Below are positions 8,431 to 16,826 of a stretch of 64,000 bases of DNA, piece after piece (position 1 is the stretch's first letter; every line of letters begins with the position of its first letter). The DNA lies in NCBI RefSeq assembly GCF_003946725.1, contig NZ_RHOY01000005.1:1-64000 (forward strand), read 5' to 3'. The translations under genes and the position numbers were made by a program. Source of the DNA: Agrilactobacillus yilanensis. Its GTDB lineage: Bacteria > Bacillota > Bacilli > Lactobacillales > Lactobacillaceae. A model generated the notes under the pieces. That model saw nothing but the letters and a program-made list of their open reading frames with translations. It did no database searches and was not told the origin of the DNA.

Positions 8431-8467
8431 ATTCTAAGCTCTTTTCTTAATTAATCATTGGCTTAAG

Positions 8468-9850
8468 CTATGATTTGGGCAACGTTACCCAAAAGGTGAG
8501 CTGTTGGTCTTTTACTTTATAGGTTATCGAATAATGCAGCTTATGACAAATTTTGGCCACAATTGATAACCCTAAGCCGGTACCTGACAAATTTTTATTT
8601 CGGGAAGTTTCCCCGACATAATAAGGTGCCCACATTTGATCAAAGTTTAAATCGTTATTTGCCAATGTATTTGTAATTAAGAAATTAATCTCCGTCTTAG
8701 TTTGGAATAATCTAATCTTGATTTCAGAACTGGCTGCATATTTGACACTGTTTGTAATTAAATTCATCAATAATGAGGTCAACAACGCCTCTGAACTTTT
8801 TATTTTGAGCCCCGCTTCAAGTGCCACCGCAAATACCCGCTGACTGCTAGTCGCTAAAGGCTGATAGTCTTGGATGAGTTTTTGAACTAAAGCCGTTAAA
8901 TCCACGGTTGTTCGGGCCACTTCTTCTTGTTCAATTCTGGAAAGATATAACAGACGATCTAAAGCCGTAGCCATTTGCTGGCTTTCATTTGTAATCGTTT
9001 CTAAAAACGTGCCGTCATCTAAACCATCTTTTAAACCAGTGGCATAAAGCTGAATTAAGGCAATCGGCGTCTTTAAATCATGGGCAACGTTGTTCATCAA
9101 TTGGGTCATCTCAGCATTTTTTGTTTTTAATGCTGTTTGATAATGATCCAGCTGTTGTCCCATGGTATTCAAACTAGTAGCCACGGTGGCTAATTCATCT
9201 TGAGTTTGAATAACTAAGGGCACAAATTTATTTTTTTGCATATTTGCCGCAAAGCGTTCAAAAGCCCCCAATGGTTTTGTAATATTGCGAACTAACAAAA
9301 TAATCAAGATAATCGCAATGGCGATGGTCACCAGATTCACGGCAATCAAAAAATGATTGATGATCTTAAACGCATCTGAAATATCCGGGATAATCATCGT
9401 AACCGCAAATAATTGCCGCTTAATTTGGACATAATTCACCAGCAGGCTATAGCTTAAATCTTGTTGCTGATAAAGCCGTACGCGCTGTTGGCCTTTTAAG
9501 ATATCTTGGTAATCTTGCTGCCAGAGCCAATACTTTTGAAAACCAATATTTTTAGCCTGTAAAGCACTGCGAATTGCCTCATTTAGCGTGTCATTATCTA
9601 ATGATGTTGTATCTGAAACTTGGGCAATAACCACTTGCTGATTTTTTTCAATCTTTGAAATTGCCTGGCCCGAATTAGGCGTTTTCTTCAGTTGCTTCGT
9701 TAATTGCTGACTGACCGTAAGTAATGTTTGTTTCTTTTGCGCTAAATAATAACGTTCTAAATATTGGGTATTAAATAAGATTGTGGTCAAACTCGCCAGA
9801 CTCAAAACTAAGACAATGCTGACGATAAATTTATGGGCTATTTTATGCAT
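8468..9850 (-). CDS. sensor histidine kinase
   Basis: Membrane-bound two-component kinase of 460 residues. TM1 spans about 8-27, an outside sensory domain about 28-165, and TM2 about 166-188. HAMP covers about 188-240. A HisKA helix has the phospho-accepting histidine in VAHDLKTPIAL (His257), and an HATPase_c domain has NLITNSVKYA and GTGLGLSI. It overlaps the response regulator gene by 8 nt, a clear cognate pair. The extracellular domain is unlike those of known PhoR or CiaH that I can recall, so the signal is unknown. Confidence 0.92.
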   Translation of the reverse strand: MHKIAHKFIVSIVLVLSLASLTTILFNTQYLERYYLAQKKQTLLTVSQQLTKQLKKTPNSGQAISKIEKNQQVVIAQVSDTTSLDNDTLNEAIRSALQAKNIGFQKYWLWQQDYQDILKGQQRVRLYQQQDLSYSLLVNYVQIKRQLFAVTMIIPDISDAFKIINHFLIAVNLVTIAIAIILIILLVRNITKPLGAFERFAANMQKNKFVPLVIQTQDELATVATSLNTMGQQLDHYQTALKTKNAEMTQLMNNVAHDLKTPIALIQLYATGLKDGLDDGTFLETITNESQQMATALDRLLYLSRIEQEEVARTTVDLTALVQKLIQDYQPLATSSQRVFAVALEAGLKIKSSEALLTSLLMNLITNSVKYAASSEIKIRLFQTKTEINFLITNTLANNDLNFDQMWAPYYVGETSRNKNLSGTGLGLSIVAKICHKLHYSITYKVKDQQLTFWVTLPKS

Positions 9851-10493
9851 GACTTACCTGCAGACTGTAGCCTGTCCCAAAACAAGTTTGGATATAGTCT
9901 GCCCCAATTTTTTGCCGTAATCGTTTAATGTGCGTATCCACCGTTCGAATATCTCCATCATAATTTAGACCCCAAACATGATCTAACAACTGGGTTCTAG
10001 TGAGCACAATATTTTGATTTTCCAAAAAATACTTTAATAATGCGTATTCCTTTTTCGTGAGTTTCAGCGGTACGCCTGCTTTAGAAACCCTAAATGTAGT
10101 GGGATTTAATTCAATTTTGTCAAAAGATAAGACTGTTTTTGCGCCTAAGAGTTTCTTGACCCGCATTAAAAAGACAGCCATATCAAAGGGCTTTTTAACA
10201 TATTCATCCGCACCATTGGTCAAACCGTTTAACTCATCTGCTGCAGTCGTCTTAGCGGTCAACATCATAATTTTGACTGGTAAATTGAGCAGCCGTATAT
10301 CTTGGCACAGCTCAAGGCCACTAACTTTGGGTAACATCCAATCTAGAACCAATAAATCAACCGGCTGATTTTCTAAAATCGGTAAGACGGCACTGCCATC
10401 AGCAACAGTCATCACCTGATAGCCGGCCTTTTGCAAATACATTTTTAAAATTTTGGCCATATTCGGATCATCTTCAGCAACTAAAATAAACAT
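9843..10493 (-). CDS. OmpR/PhoB-family response regulator
   Basis: Transcription factor of 216 residues. The receiver domain (1-115) has acidic residues EDD at 7-9, the phospho-acceptor Asp51 (LVLDWMLP), Thr79 and Lys101 (KKPFD). A winged-helix DNA-binding domain (about 122-212) has LTKKEYALLKYF and RTVDTHIKRLRQKIG. It is paired with the kinase at 8468-9850. No transporter or obvious target operon is adjacent. The nearest genes are metallophosphoesterases on both sides. Confidence 0.94.
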   Translation of the reverse strand: MFILVAEDDPNMAKILKMYLQKAGYQVMTVADGSAVLPILENQPVDLLVLDWMLPKVSGLELCQDIRLLNLPVKIMMLTAKTTAADELNGLTNGADEYVKKPFDMAVFLMRVKKLLGAKTVLSFDKIELNPTTFRVSKAGVPLKLTKKEYALLKYFLENQNIVLTRTQLLDHVWGLNYDGDIRTVDTHIKRLRQKIGADYIQTCFGTGYSLQVSHA

Positions 10494-10510
10494 CCCTACG
10501 CACTCCTTAT

Positions 10511-11356
10511 CTAAATATAAATGTGATACGCTGAAATTTCTGGTACCACACCAAACCGTGCCGCAACATGACTCGTGCCGATACCTGTATTTACAAATAA
10601 TTGTAAATTATTGGCCAGTGTATACCAACCTTGACTATAAGTTTCCGCTAAAGCTGTTTGTGCTAAAATCTTTTGATTAACAATTGGCAAACCCGGTACT
10701 TTAATTTGTCCACCGTGACTATGGCCACTTAAAGCAATATCATAACTATAATTTAAAAACTGAGTGACCATTCCAGGTTCATGCATTAATAAAACGCGAT
10801 AGTCCACCCTTTTGTTTGCAGTCATTGCCGAAATTGCCGGATGCCCCAGCATTGCTTCGTCTAGCCCTGTGAATAGCACTTTTTTATGATTTAACAAAGT
10901 TATTGTTTTGCTCGTATTCCGTAAAACTAAAAATCCGGATCGCGCCATAATTTTAGCATAATGCTGCCCGGCACCACCGCCATAGTCATGATTGCCATAT
11001 ACAGCAAATTTACCAAATTTTGTCTTTATTTGACGTAATGTCTGGCTCACCCGCTGATCATCATGGTATTGTGCGTAATTATCATATAAATCACCTGTAA
11101 ATACAACAACATCTGGTTTTTGCTGGTTGACCTTTTGTACCACTTTTTCCAAGTTATGCGTATTAAAAGTTGCTTTAAGATGTAAATCTGAAATTTGCAC
11201 AATTTTTAATTCTAACGTATCGGATTGCCTTTGACTTAAAACATAGTCTGTCACTTTTAACCGATAAGGCTCAATCTTAAATGCATAAATTAAAATCCCC
11301 GATAGGATTAAGATAAAACTCCCAATAATTAATGTTACTCGATAAAACCATTTCAT
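10511..11356 (-). CDS. membrane-anchored metallophosphoesterase (YkuE-like)
   Basis: This 281-residue protein has one N-terminal membrane segment (about 5-25) followed by a calcineurin-like domain: ISDLHL, FTGDLYDNY, YGNHDYGGG, LMHEP and LSGHSHGGQ. The domain matches YkuE-type phosphoesterases, which in some bacteria act on UDP-diacylglucosamine or lipid pyrophosphates; here the topology suggests an outward-facing enzyme. Start: ATG at 11356 after AAAGGAGTG. The longer in-frame start at 11404 has no ribosome site. It lies 17 nt upstream of the response regulator and is likely in one operon with the two-component system. Confidence 0.85.
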   Translation of the reverse strand: MKWFYRVTLIIGSFILILSGILIYAFKIEPYRLKVTDYVLSQRQSDTLELKIVQISDLHLKATFNTHNLEKVVQKVNQQKPDVVVFTGDLYDNYAQYHDDQRVSQTLRQIKTKFGKFAVYGNHDYGGGAGQHYAKIMARSGFLVLRNTSKTITLLNHKKVLFTGLDEAMLGHPAISAMTANKRVDYRVLLMHEPGMVTQFLNYSYDIALSGHSHGGQIKVPGLPIVNQKILAQTALAETYSQGWYTLANNLQLFVNTGIGTSHVAARFGVVPEISAYHIYI

Positions 11357-11446
11357 GATTGTCACTCCTTTACAAAGGCATACTATAAGTGCGGATTGTG
11401 ACAATCTTGTGACAAATTAACTTTGAGCTTAATTTTGCTGAAAACA

Positions 11447-11487
11447 CAAAAAAAGGGCCAAGCCAAAAGCTAACTTTTGACTCAACC
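11447..11487 (-). terminator. terminator of tRNA-Asn
   Basis: On the minus strand a 14-bp stem with several G-U pairs (GGTTGAGTCAAAAG with CTTTTGGCTTGGCC, 11487-11456) is followed by seven T residues. It lies 24 nt after the tRNA. Confidence 0.8.
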
Positions 11488-11510
11488 GCTTCTTATGATT
11501 ACCAATAGGA

Positions 11511-11582
11511 CTGGCCAGGTAGGATTCGAACCTACGACCCACAGATTAACAGTCTGGCATTCTACCACTGAACTACTGGCCA
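11511..11582 (-). tRNA. tRNA-Asn (anticodon GTT)
   Basis: The minus strand folds as a tRNA: a 7-bp acceptor stem TGGCCAG/CTGGCCA, a D arm with GTTCAGTGGTAGAA, an anticodon arm CAGACTGTTAATCTG with anticodon GTT, and a T arm GGTTCGAATCC. The discriminator base is G, as expected for Asn. The CCA end is not encoded; the next bases are TCC. Confidence 0.96.
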
Positions 11583-11717
11583 ATGAATATTAGTATAATA
11601 ACAAGCTTCACTTAAGATGTAAAGTAAAAAGATGGATTAATTCACATAAAATTAAAACTTAATGGTATTTAGATTAATTATTCTAAAAACAAGCCTGTCT
11701 AAACCGTATTATAAGGG

Positions 11718-12032
11718 TTATCCGATATGGTTTGCCTTTAATATTTCATCAACAGCATCCCGAATTTTCCCTTCTGGTTTAGCCCATTCTACCCAAGTAT
11801 CAAAATCTTCCTCAGGAAAATCATAAGTTTCATTAATATATTTCTCATAAATATCTACCGCTGTGGAATGGGCGATATTTAACTGTAAAATCCGAACTTT
11901 TTTTAATAAGCCTCTAATAACCGCCAACTCTGCACGGCCATTCATAAAAATATTGGCAACTTCATAATAAGTTGACCCATCCACGCGTGTAATCTCTTCA
12001 ATTAAGTCTAATTGCTGATATTTTGTAATCAT
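11718..12032 (-). CDS. hypothetical protein (104 aa)
   Basis: Not recognised. This acidic 104-residue protein is probably mostly helical, with GRAELAVIRGLLKKVRIL in the middle and an aromatic/acidic segment (YDFPEEDFDTWVEWAKPEG, about 70-88). It has no signal, membrane segment or metal motif. An AGGAGG ribosome site 11-12 nt before the ATG supports expression. It stands alone between tRNA-Asn and the divergent glycerophosphodiesterase gene. Confidence 0.65.
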   Translation of the reverse strand: MITKYQQLDLIEEITRVDGSTYYEVANIFMNGRAELAVIRGLLKKVRILQLNIAHSTAVDIYEKYINETYDFPEEDFDTWVEWAKPEGKIRDAVDEILKANHIG

Positions 12033-12132
12033 TTTGACAAATAACCTCCTACCATAAAAAGTAGCTTGAACTAAAAATTCATGGTATGTTTAATAATTAT
12101 AAGCACCAGAATAAAGGAAAAGTGATTGATTT

Positions 12133-13596
12133 ATGTTTTCAAATTCCAAACGAACATACCCTAAATGGCTATTTTATATTTTTTTAATTTGCGTTTTCTA
12201 TTTTACCACAGGATTTACAGTTGTGGGGCATCGGGGGGATCCGATTAATGCTCCTGAAGAAACTTTTCAAAGCTTTGACATTGCCTTTAATGAAGGTGCA
12301 GAATATGTGGAATTAGATGTGCATCGTTCTCAGGATGGTGTTTTAGTGGTCTCTCATGATCGTAACTTAGAACGCGTCACTGGTCAAAGTGTCATCGTCT
12401 CATCTCAGCCGTTCTCAGAATTGCACAAGCTGCAAACAGCCAACGGTGAACCGATCCATAGTTTAGATGAAGTCTTTGCCCATTATCAAAATAATCCCAA
12501 TGCAAAGTTCTTAGTAGAGACTAAAAAAACTAAAGCCGGCAATCCTAAAGATATGGAAGCATTGCTTGTAGAAACGATTAAAAAATATAATATGGCTGAT
12601 CGTGTCATGGTCCACTCTTTTTCACAAAAAAGTATGGAACAAATGCAAACGTTAATGCCAGAAATTCCTAGAATTTTTATTGTTGGCAGCTTAAAGCGGA
12701 TTAACTTTGAAAATCTGCAGTACGTTAATGCCATCAACATTTCCTCCGAACTGGTGACGGCTCAATTAATTGATGAGCTGCATTACTTAGGCAAACAGGT
12801 TTACGTTTGGGATGAAATGACTGAAAAACAAAAGAGCTGGAATTATATTGTAAACTTGCCGATTGATGGTGTGGTGACCAATTATCCTAGCATCGGTGCC
12901 AGTTATCAGCAGCTCAAAGATAACGCCCGAATTTCAGACATGGATAGCACCGCCGCTTTAGTCAGCGACACTGCCGTTAAAACTTTTGTTAATCCTTACC
13001 GCTATGATCTAACTAAAAAAGCGTTGCAGCCCTTTACACCAGTTCATGTCAGCCAACGAATTAGCATCGGCGATCAAACCTACTATCAAATAGATGAAAA
13101 TCGCTTTGTCTTAGCTAACGCCGTGAATCTTGCGGATGACTTAACCAGTGCCGCTTTATATTTAAATCAAAAAATTCAATTAAAACCTAAAAGAACCACG
13201 CAAACAGCTTACGCCTCCCCCCTTTATCCTCAACGGACAACTGGCATTGTCTTACCTAATAAGAACTACAAAATTAGGGCTGTCCGCTCCGTTTCCGGTT
13301 CAATTTGGTTTAAAATTAAAGCTGGTTGGGTTCAAAGCAGTCAATTTCTGGTACAATTTAAGTCTATGGCCAATGACAGCCAAACAGCCTTGAAACTCTA
13401 TTTGTCTCAAGATGCGAGCCAGCGGACGAACAACATTAATATTTTAGCTAGTCTGCCGTCTATGTTAACTTATGTCCAACAACGTAATTATGATCGTTTC
13501 ACATCGCAAACAACTGAAAATCTATTAGCCTTAAAGCAAGAACAAGCTTTATACCCTCTGATTTTAAGTTATACTAATAACAACACCAAAGGATGA
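12133..13596 (+). CDS. membrane-anchored glycerophosphodiester phosphodiesterase with C-terminal SH3-like repeats
   Basis: The 487-residue protein has an N-terminal hydrophobic segment (about 12-30) that runs directly into the GDPD catalytic domain, about 31-265. The domain has HRG at 33-35, ELD at 60-62 and a catalytic HD at 75-76. The C-terminal half (about 285-410) has two GW/SLAP-like modules (for example DQTYYQI and SGSIWFKIKAGWV) followed by a helical tail. GDPD enzymes release glycerol-3-phosphate from glycerophosphodiesters. An outward-facing version with wall-binding modules suggests action on teichoic-acid or lipid head groups, which is inference. The smtB-like regulator follows 7 nt later. 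Confidence 0.85.
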   Translation: MFSNSKRTYPKWLFYIFLICVFYFTTGFTVVGHRGDPINAPEETFQSFDIAFNEGAEYVELDVHRSQDGVLVVSHDRNLERVTGQSVIVSSQPFSELHKLQTANGEPIHSLDEVFAHYQNNPNAKFLVETKKTKAGNPKDMEALLVETIKKYNMADRVMVHSFSQKSMEQMQTLMPEIPRIFIVGSLKRINFENLQYVNAINISSELVTAQLIDELHYLGKQVYVWDEMTEKQKSWNYIVNLPIDGVVTNYPSIGASYQQLKDNARISDMDSTAALVSDTAVKTFVNPYRYDLTKKALQPFTPVHVSQRISIGDQTYYQIDENRFVLANAVNLADDLTSAALYLNQKIQLKPKRTTQTAYASPLYPQRTTGIVLPNKNYKIRAVRSVSGSIWFKIKAGWVQSSQFLVQFKSMANDSQTALKLYLSQDASQRTNNINILASLPSMLTYVQQRNYDRFTSQTTENLLALKQEQALYPLILSYTNNNTKG

Positions 13597-13603
13597 TCAA
13601 CTA

Positions 13604-13957
13604 ATGTTAAAAAATGACGAAATCAACCACGAAGCACTTATCGCCAATGTTCAACAGTCTTTACCTTCAGAAAAGACAATTGATTCAATGACGCAAATGC
13701 TCAAAACTTTTGGTGACAAAACCCGCGCTAAGATTTTATACGCTTTATTCGAATCCGAATTGCGTGTTTTAGATATTGCGAGTATTCTAAATATGTCCCA
13801 AAGTTCTGTTTCACATCAGCTAAGAGCTTTAAAAGAAGCAAAACTTGTTAAGAATCGTAAAGTCGGTAAGGAAGTAATTTACGCTCTAGCCGATGACCAC
13901 GTGATTAATATATTCCGGCTTGTCTTAGAGCACGTGAATGAAAAAAATTCTAACTAA
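13604..13957 (+). CDS. ArsR/SmtB-family metal-responsive repressor
   Basis: Winged-helix regulator of 117 residues; the recognition helix is around MSQSSVSHQLRALKEA (64-79). The last helix carries Asp97, His99, His110 and Glu113, spaced D-x-H-x10-H-x2-E. This is the same alpha-5 pattern that binds zinc in SmtB and CzrA. No cysteine-based alpha-3 site is present. The prediction is a zinc (or cobalt) sensing repressor, yet no metal exporter is adjacent. It lies 7 nt after the glycerophosphodiesterase and its end is close to pepV. Confidence 0.85.
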   Translation: MLKNDEINHEALIANVQQSLPSEKTIDSMTQMLKTFGDKTRAKILYALFESELRVLDIASILNMSQSSVSHQLRALKEAKLVKNRKVGKEVIYALADDHVINIFRLVLEHVNEKNSN

Positions 13958-13973
13958 AGTGAGGTTTATCCAC

Positions 13974-15380
13974 ATGTCTATCAACTGGGAACAAGAAGCA
14001 AATGCTTACAAAGATGATTTAATGCGTGATTTAATTGAGCTATTAAAAATCGAAAGTGTTCGAGACATCGAACATAAAACTGCCGATTTTCCATTGGGCC
14101 CTGGTCCAGCAAAGGCACTGCACAAAGTTTTAGAATTTGGTCAACGAGATGGTTTTAACACTAAAAACATTAAAAATGTTGCCGGTCGAATTGAATTCGG
14201 ACAAGGTGACGAAATTTTAGGCGTTTTAGCCCATGTTGACGTTGTTCCTGCTGGTGACGGCTGGGAAACAGCTCCATTTGAGCCCGTAATTAAAGACGGT
14301 AATATTATTGCCCGTGGAACTTCTGATGATAAGGGCCCGTTAATCGCCGCTTATTATGCTTTAAAGATTTTGAAAAAATTAAACATTGCGCCAAAACAAA
14401 AAATTCATTTTATCATTGGTACAGATGAAGAAAGTGAATGGGTTGGCTTAAATGAATACTTAAAAGATGAACCGACACCGGATTATGGTTTTTCACCAGA
14501 TGCTGCTTTCCCAATTATTAATGGCGAAAAAGGCATTGTTTCCTTTGTTTTAACTGAAAAATTAACAGCGGCAGCCCCAGCAGACTATACCTTAATTCGT
14601 TTCCAAAGTGGTATCCGCGATAATATGGTACCCCATGCAGCAACTGCCGTCGTCAAACACGCCCAAGATGTTGCTTTTGAAAAGGCATTTCAAACTTACT
14701 TAACTAAAAATAAACTAACCGGTACGATCACTTTTGCAGATGAAGCCTACACTTTAGAATTACATGGTAAAGGGGCGCATGCAGCACATCCGCAAGAAGG
14801 CCGTAATGGGGCGACTTTCTTAGGCCAATTCCTTAAAGACTTCGCCTTTGATGCCAATGGCGCGACTTATCTAACAACCATTGGTACGACACTCCACGAA
14901 GATGTTCCTGGCAAAAAAATCGGTATTGTCTTCACAGACGACCTAATGGGTCCATTAACTGCTTGCCCAACAGTATTTGACTATAATACTGCGACACAGA
15001 CAGCAACGATTACGGTTAATATTCGTTATCCTCAAGGTACAGATACAAAGACAATCGGTGCCCAAATGACCGACGTCTTAGGCACAGATTTTGCCGTTAA
15101 CGATAAACCTCACCAAGAAGTACCGCATTATGTTTCTGGTCAAGACCCATTAGTCAAAACATTGTTAGACGTTTATGGCGATCACACAGGCCTGCCAAAA
15201 CAAGAAGTTATTGTCGGCGGCGGTACTTATGGTCGGGCTCTAAAACGAGGCGTTGCGTTTGGCGCACAATTCCCAGATACTAAAGATTTGATGCATCAAG
15301 CTAATGAAGCCATGCCAATTGACGAAATTCTTAAATCCACTGCAATTTATGCAGATGCTATTTACCGGCTTACAAAATAA
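13974..15380 (+). CDS. pepV: dipeptidase PepV
   Basis: M20-family zinc dipeptidase of 468 residues, which cleaves dipeptides taken up or produced by other peptidases. Metal and catalytic residues are His87 and Asp89 (AHVDVVPAGDGW), Asp119 (TSDDKG) and Glu152-153 (DEESEW), with HGKGAHAAHP in the lid domain and MHQANEA near the C-terminus. The ATG at 13974 has a GTGAGG site 9 nt upstream. The longer frame back to 13938 would overlap the ArsR gene and lacks a site. It ends at a strong bidirectional terminator. Confidence 0.95.
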   Translation: MSINWEQEANAYKDDLMRDLIELLKIESVRDIEHKTADFPLGPGPAKALHKVLEFGQRDGFNTKNIKNVAGRIEFGQGDEILGVLAHVDVVPAGDGWETAPFEPVIKDGNIIARGTSDDKGPLIAAYYALKILKKLNIAPKQKIHFIIGTDEESEWVGLNEYLKDEPTPDYGFSPDAAFPIINGEKGIVSFVLTEKLTAAAPADYTLIRFQSGIRDNMVPHAATAVVKHAQDVAFEKAFQTYLTKNKLTGTITFADEAYTLELHGKGAHAAHPQEGRNGATFLGQFLKDFAFDANGATYLTTIGTTLHEDVPGKKIGIVFTDDLMGPLTACPTVFDYNTATQTATITVNIRYPQGTDTKTIGAQMTDVLGTDFAVNDKPHQEVPHYVSGQDPLVKTLLDVYGDHTGLPKQEVIVGGGTYGRALKRGVAFGAQFPDTKDLMHQANEAMPIDEILKSTAIYADAIYRLTK

Positions 15381-15393
15381 GAACTCATTTCAA

Positions 15394-15445
15394 AATTAAA
15401 GACGAGATCCGATCAATTAAGTTTGATCCGATCTCGTCTTTAATT
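15394..15445. terminator. bidirectional terminator, pepV / ASCH gene
   Basis: A 22-23 bp inverted repeat (AATTAAAGACGAGATC ... GATCTCGTCTTTAATT) has one internal mismatch and a 5-nt loop. It lies between convergent genes with A/T ends on both sides. Confidence 0.85.
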
Positions 15446-15460
15446 ATGTGCTTATTTTTA

Positions 15461-15916
15461 TTAACTATATACGACTTTAAATTCTTCGCAAACAACAGGC
15501 ATATCTTCAGAAAATTCTCGGTCTAATGTTTTAAATTCTGCTTCAAAGAATTTTCGATGGCTTTGCTGCCAGTAAGCTAATGACAGATCCCCTTCGCCTT
15601 CTTTTTGGGCGTGGGCCTCGGTCACTTGATTAAAAGCAACCACTTGCACAGCTGTCGTTTGAATGATGCAAACTGGCAATTGTGACCCATTTAAGACAAT
15701 ACTCAAATCGCCTACTTTGGGAATGGGTTCATTCGTCAGTTCATATAATAAAGCATTTGAAGCCGTTGCCGTTTTACGACCAGCTAACACCAAGTTAGCC
15801 AATTCATCAGCCGTCTGGGCATTAGAGCCAAACGACCAAGCTTGGAAATGCTCAGGTGCTTGTGTATTTATTTTTCGATATTTATCCCAAAATTGCTCGA
15901 TCATATTTTGTTTCAT
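15461..15916 (-). CDS. ASCH domain protein
   Basis: This 151-residue ASCH (PUA-like) fold protein has the family core GRKTATAS (about 47-54), a K-x-GD-S strand (KVGDLSIVL) and the TEAHAQKEGEGD-SLAYWQ segment typical of the group. ASCH proteins bind RNA or act as small nucleoside hydrolases or amidohydrolases; the bacterial DUF984 group to which this belongs has no fixed role. The start has GGAGAA 7 nt upstream. It is convergent with pepV. Confidence 0.87.
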   Translation of the reverse strand: MKQNMIEQFWDKYRKINTQAPEHFQAWSFGSNAQTADELANLVLAGRKTATASNALLYELTNEPIPKVGDLSIVLNGSQLPVCIIQTTAVQVVAFNQVTEAHAQKEGEGDLSLAYWQQSHRKFFEAEFKTLDREFSEDMPVVCEEFKVVYS

Positions 15917-15962
15917 ATATTCTTCTCCGTCAACATAAATTTAGCTATATTATAGCATACCT

Positions 15963-16655
15963 TTAATCTTGCTCGATTAGTAATTGATTCAAATCTAGCA
16001 GCCGTGAAATTTGGTAAATAGGTAAGATTTTTGTACGGTTAGGTTGAAAGTCTGGATTAAACCAAACAGTATCAACCTTTGCATTCTGTCCCCCTAAAAT
16101 ATCAGCTGATAAAGAATCACCAATCAGTAAAGCTTGGGTAGACTCGAAATTTGGAATATGCGCAAATGTATAATCAAAAAACGGTTTTTGCGGCTTTTGA
16201 TGACCAATCGCTTCTGAAATAAAAATATCATCAAAATATCGGTCAATACCTGATTCTGTTAACCGTCGATTTTGCGTCTGGGCAATCCCATTGGTAACCG
16301 CAAACAGCCGGTAAGTTTTATGTAGCGTCTGGAGTAACAATTCTGCATCTGGCAGTAACTGGTGTTGCGCTGCCAAACAGTCCCGGTATAAATGGTCTAT
16401 ATTCATCCCCCGATTATCCAACTTCATTTTTTTGAAAAATAAAATGAATCGGGTCTTTAACAACTCGGCGCGCGTGATCTGGTCCTTTTCATACATCTGC
16501 CAAAGTCGTTGATTAAAAAGATGGTATTGATGCCGGAGTTCTGGTGTTAACTCAATACCAATTTCAGTAAACATCGCCGCCAATGCCGTATACTCAGCGG
16601 CACTAAAATTAAAAATTGTATCATCCAAATCAAATAATAAAAATTTATAAGACAC
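15963..16655 (-). CDS. YjjG-family HAD hydrolase (pyrimidine 5'-nucleotidase)
   Basis: HAD phosphatase of 230 residues. Motif I is DLDDTIFNF (9-17), motif II AVTNGIAQTQ, motif III the lysine in GHQKPQKPFF, and motif IV LIGDSLSADILGG. The sequence follows TIGR02254, whose E. coli member YjjG dephosphorylates non-canonical pyrimidine nucleotides to protect DNA. The housecleaning role here is inferred from the family. It lies just after the ASCH gene on the map and may share its transcript, being the upstream gene. Confidence 0.88.
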   Translation of the reverse strand: MSYKFLLFDLDDTIFNFSAAEYTALAAMFTEIGIELTPELRHQYHLFNQRLWQMYEKDQITRAELLKTRFILFFKKMKLDNRGMNIDHLYRDCLAAQHQLLPDAELLLQTLHKTYRLFAVTNGIAQTQNRRLTESGIDRYFDDIFISEAIGHQKPQKPFFDYTFAHIPNFESTQALLIGDSLSADILGGQNAKVDTVWFNPDFQPNRTKILPIYQISRLLDLNQLLIEQD

Positions 16656-16826
16656 ACCGTCACCTCAAAATATGTTTAGCCCTATTTTACCACTTATTCT
16701 TCGCTTTAATCGCCAAGATTTATTCAAAACCACTTGCTAAAGAATTTTAAAGTTCGTGACAAACAGTACCTTCCCATTTCAATATGTTATATAATATAGC
16801 CTGTATAAAAAAAGGTGGGAAGCATT

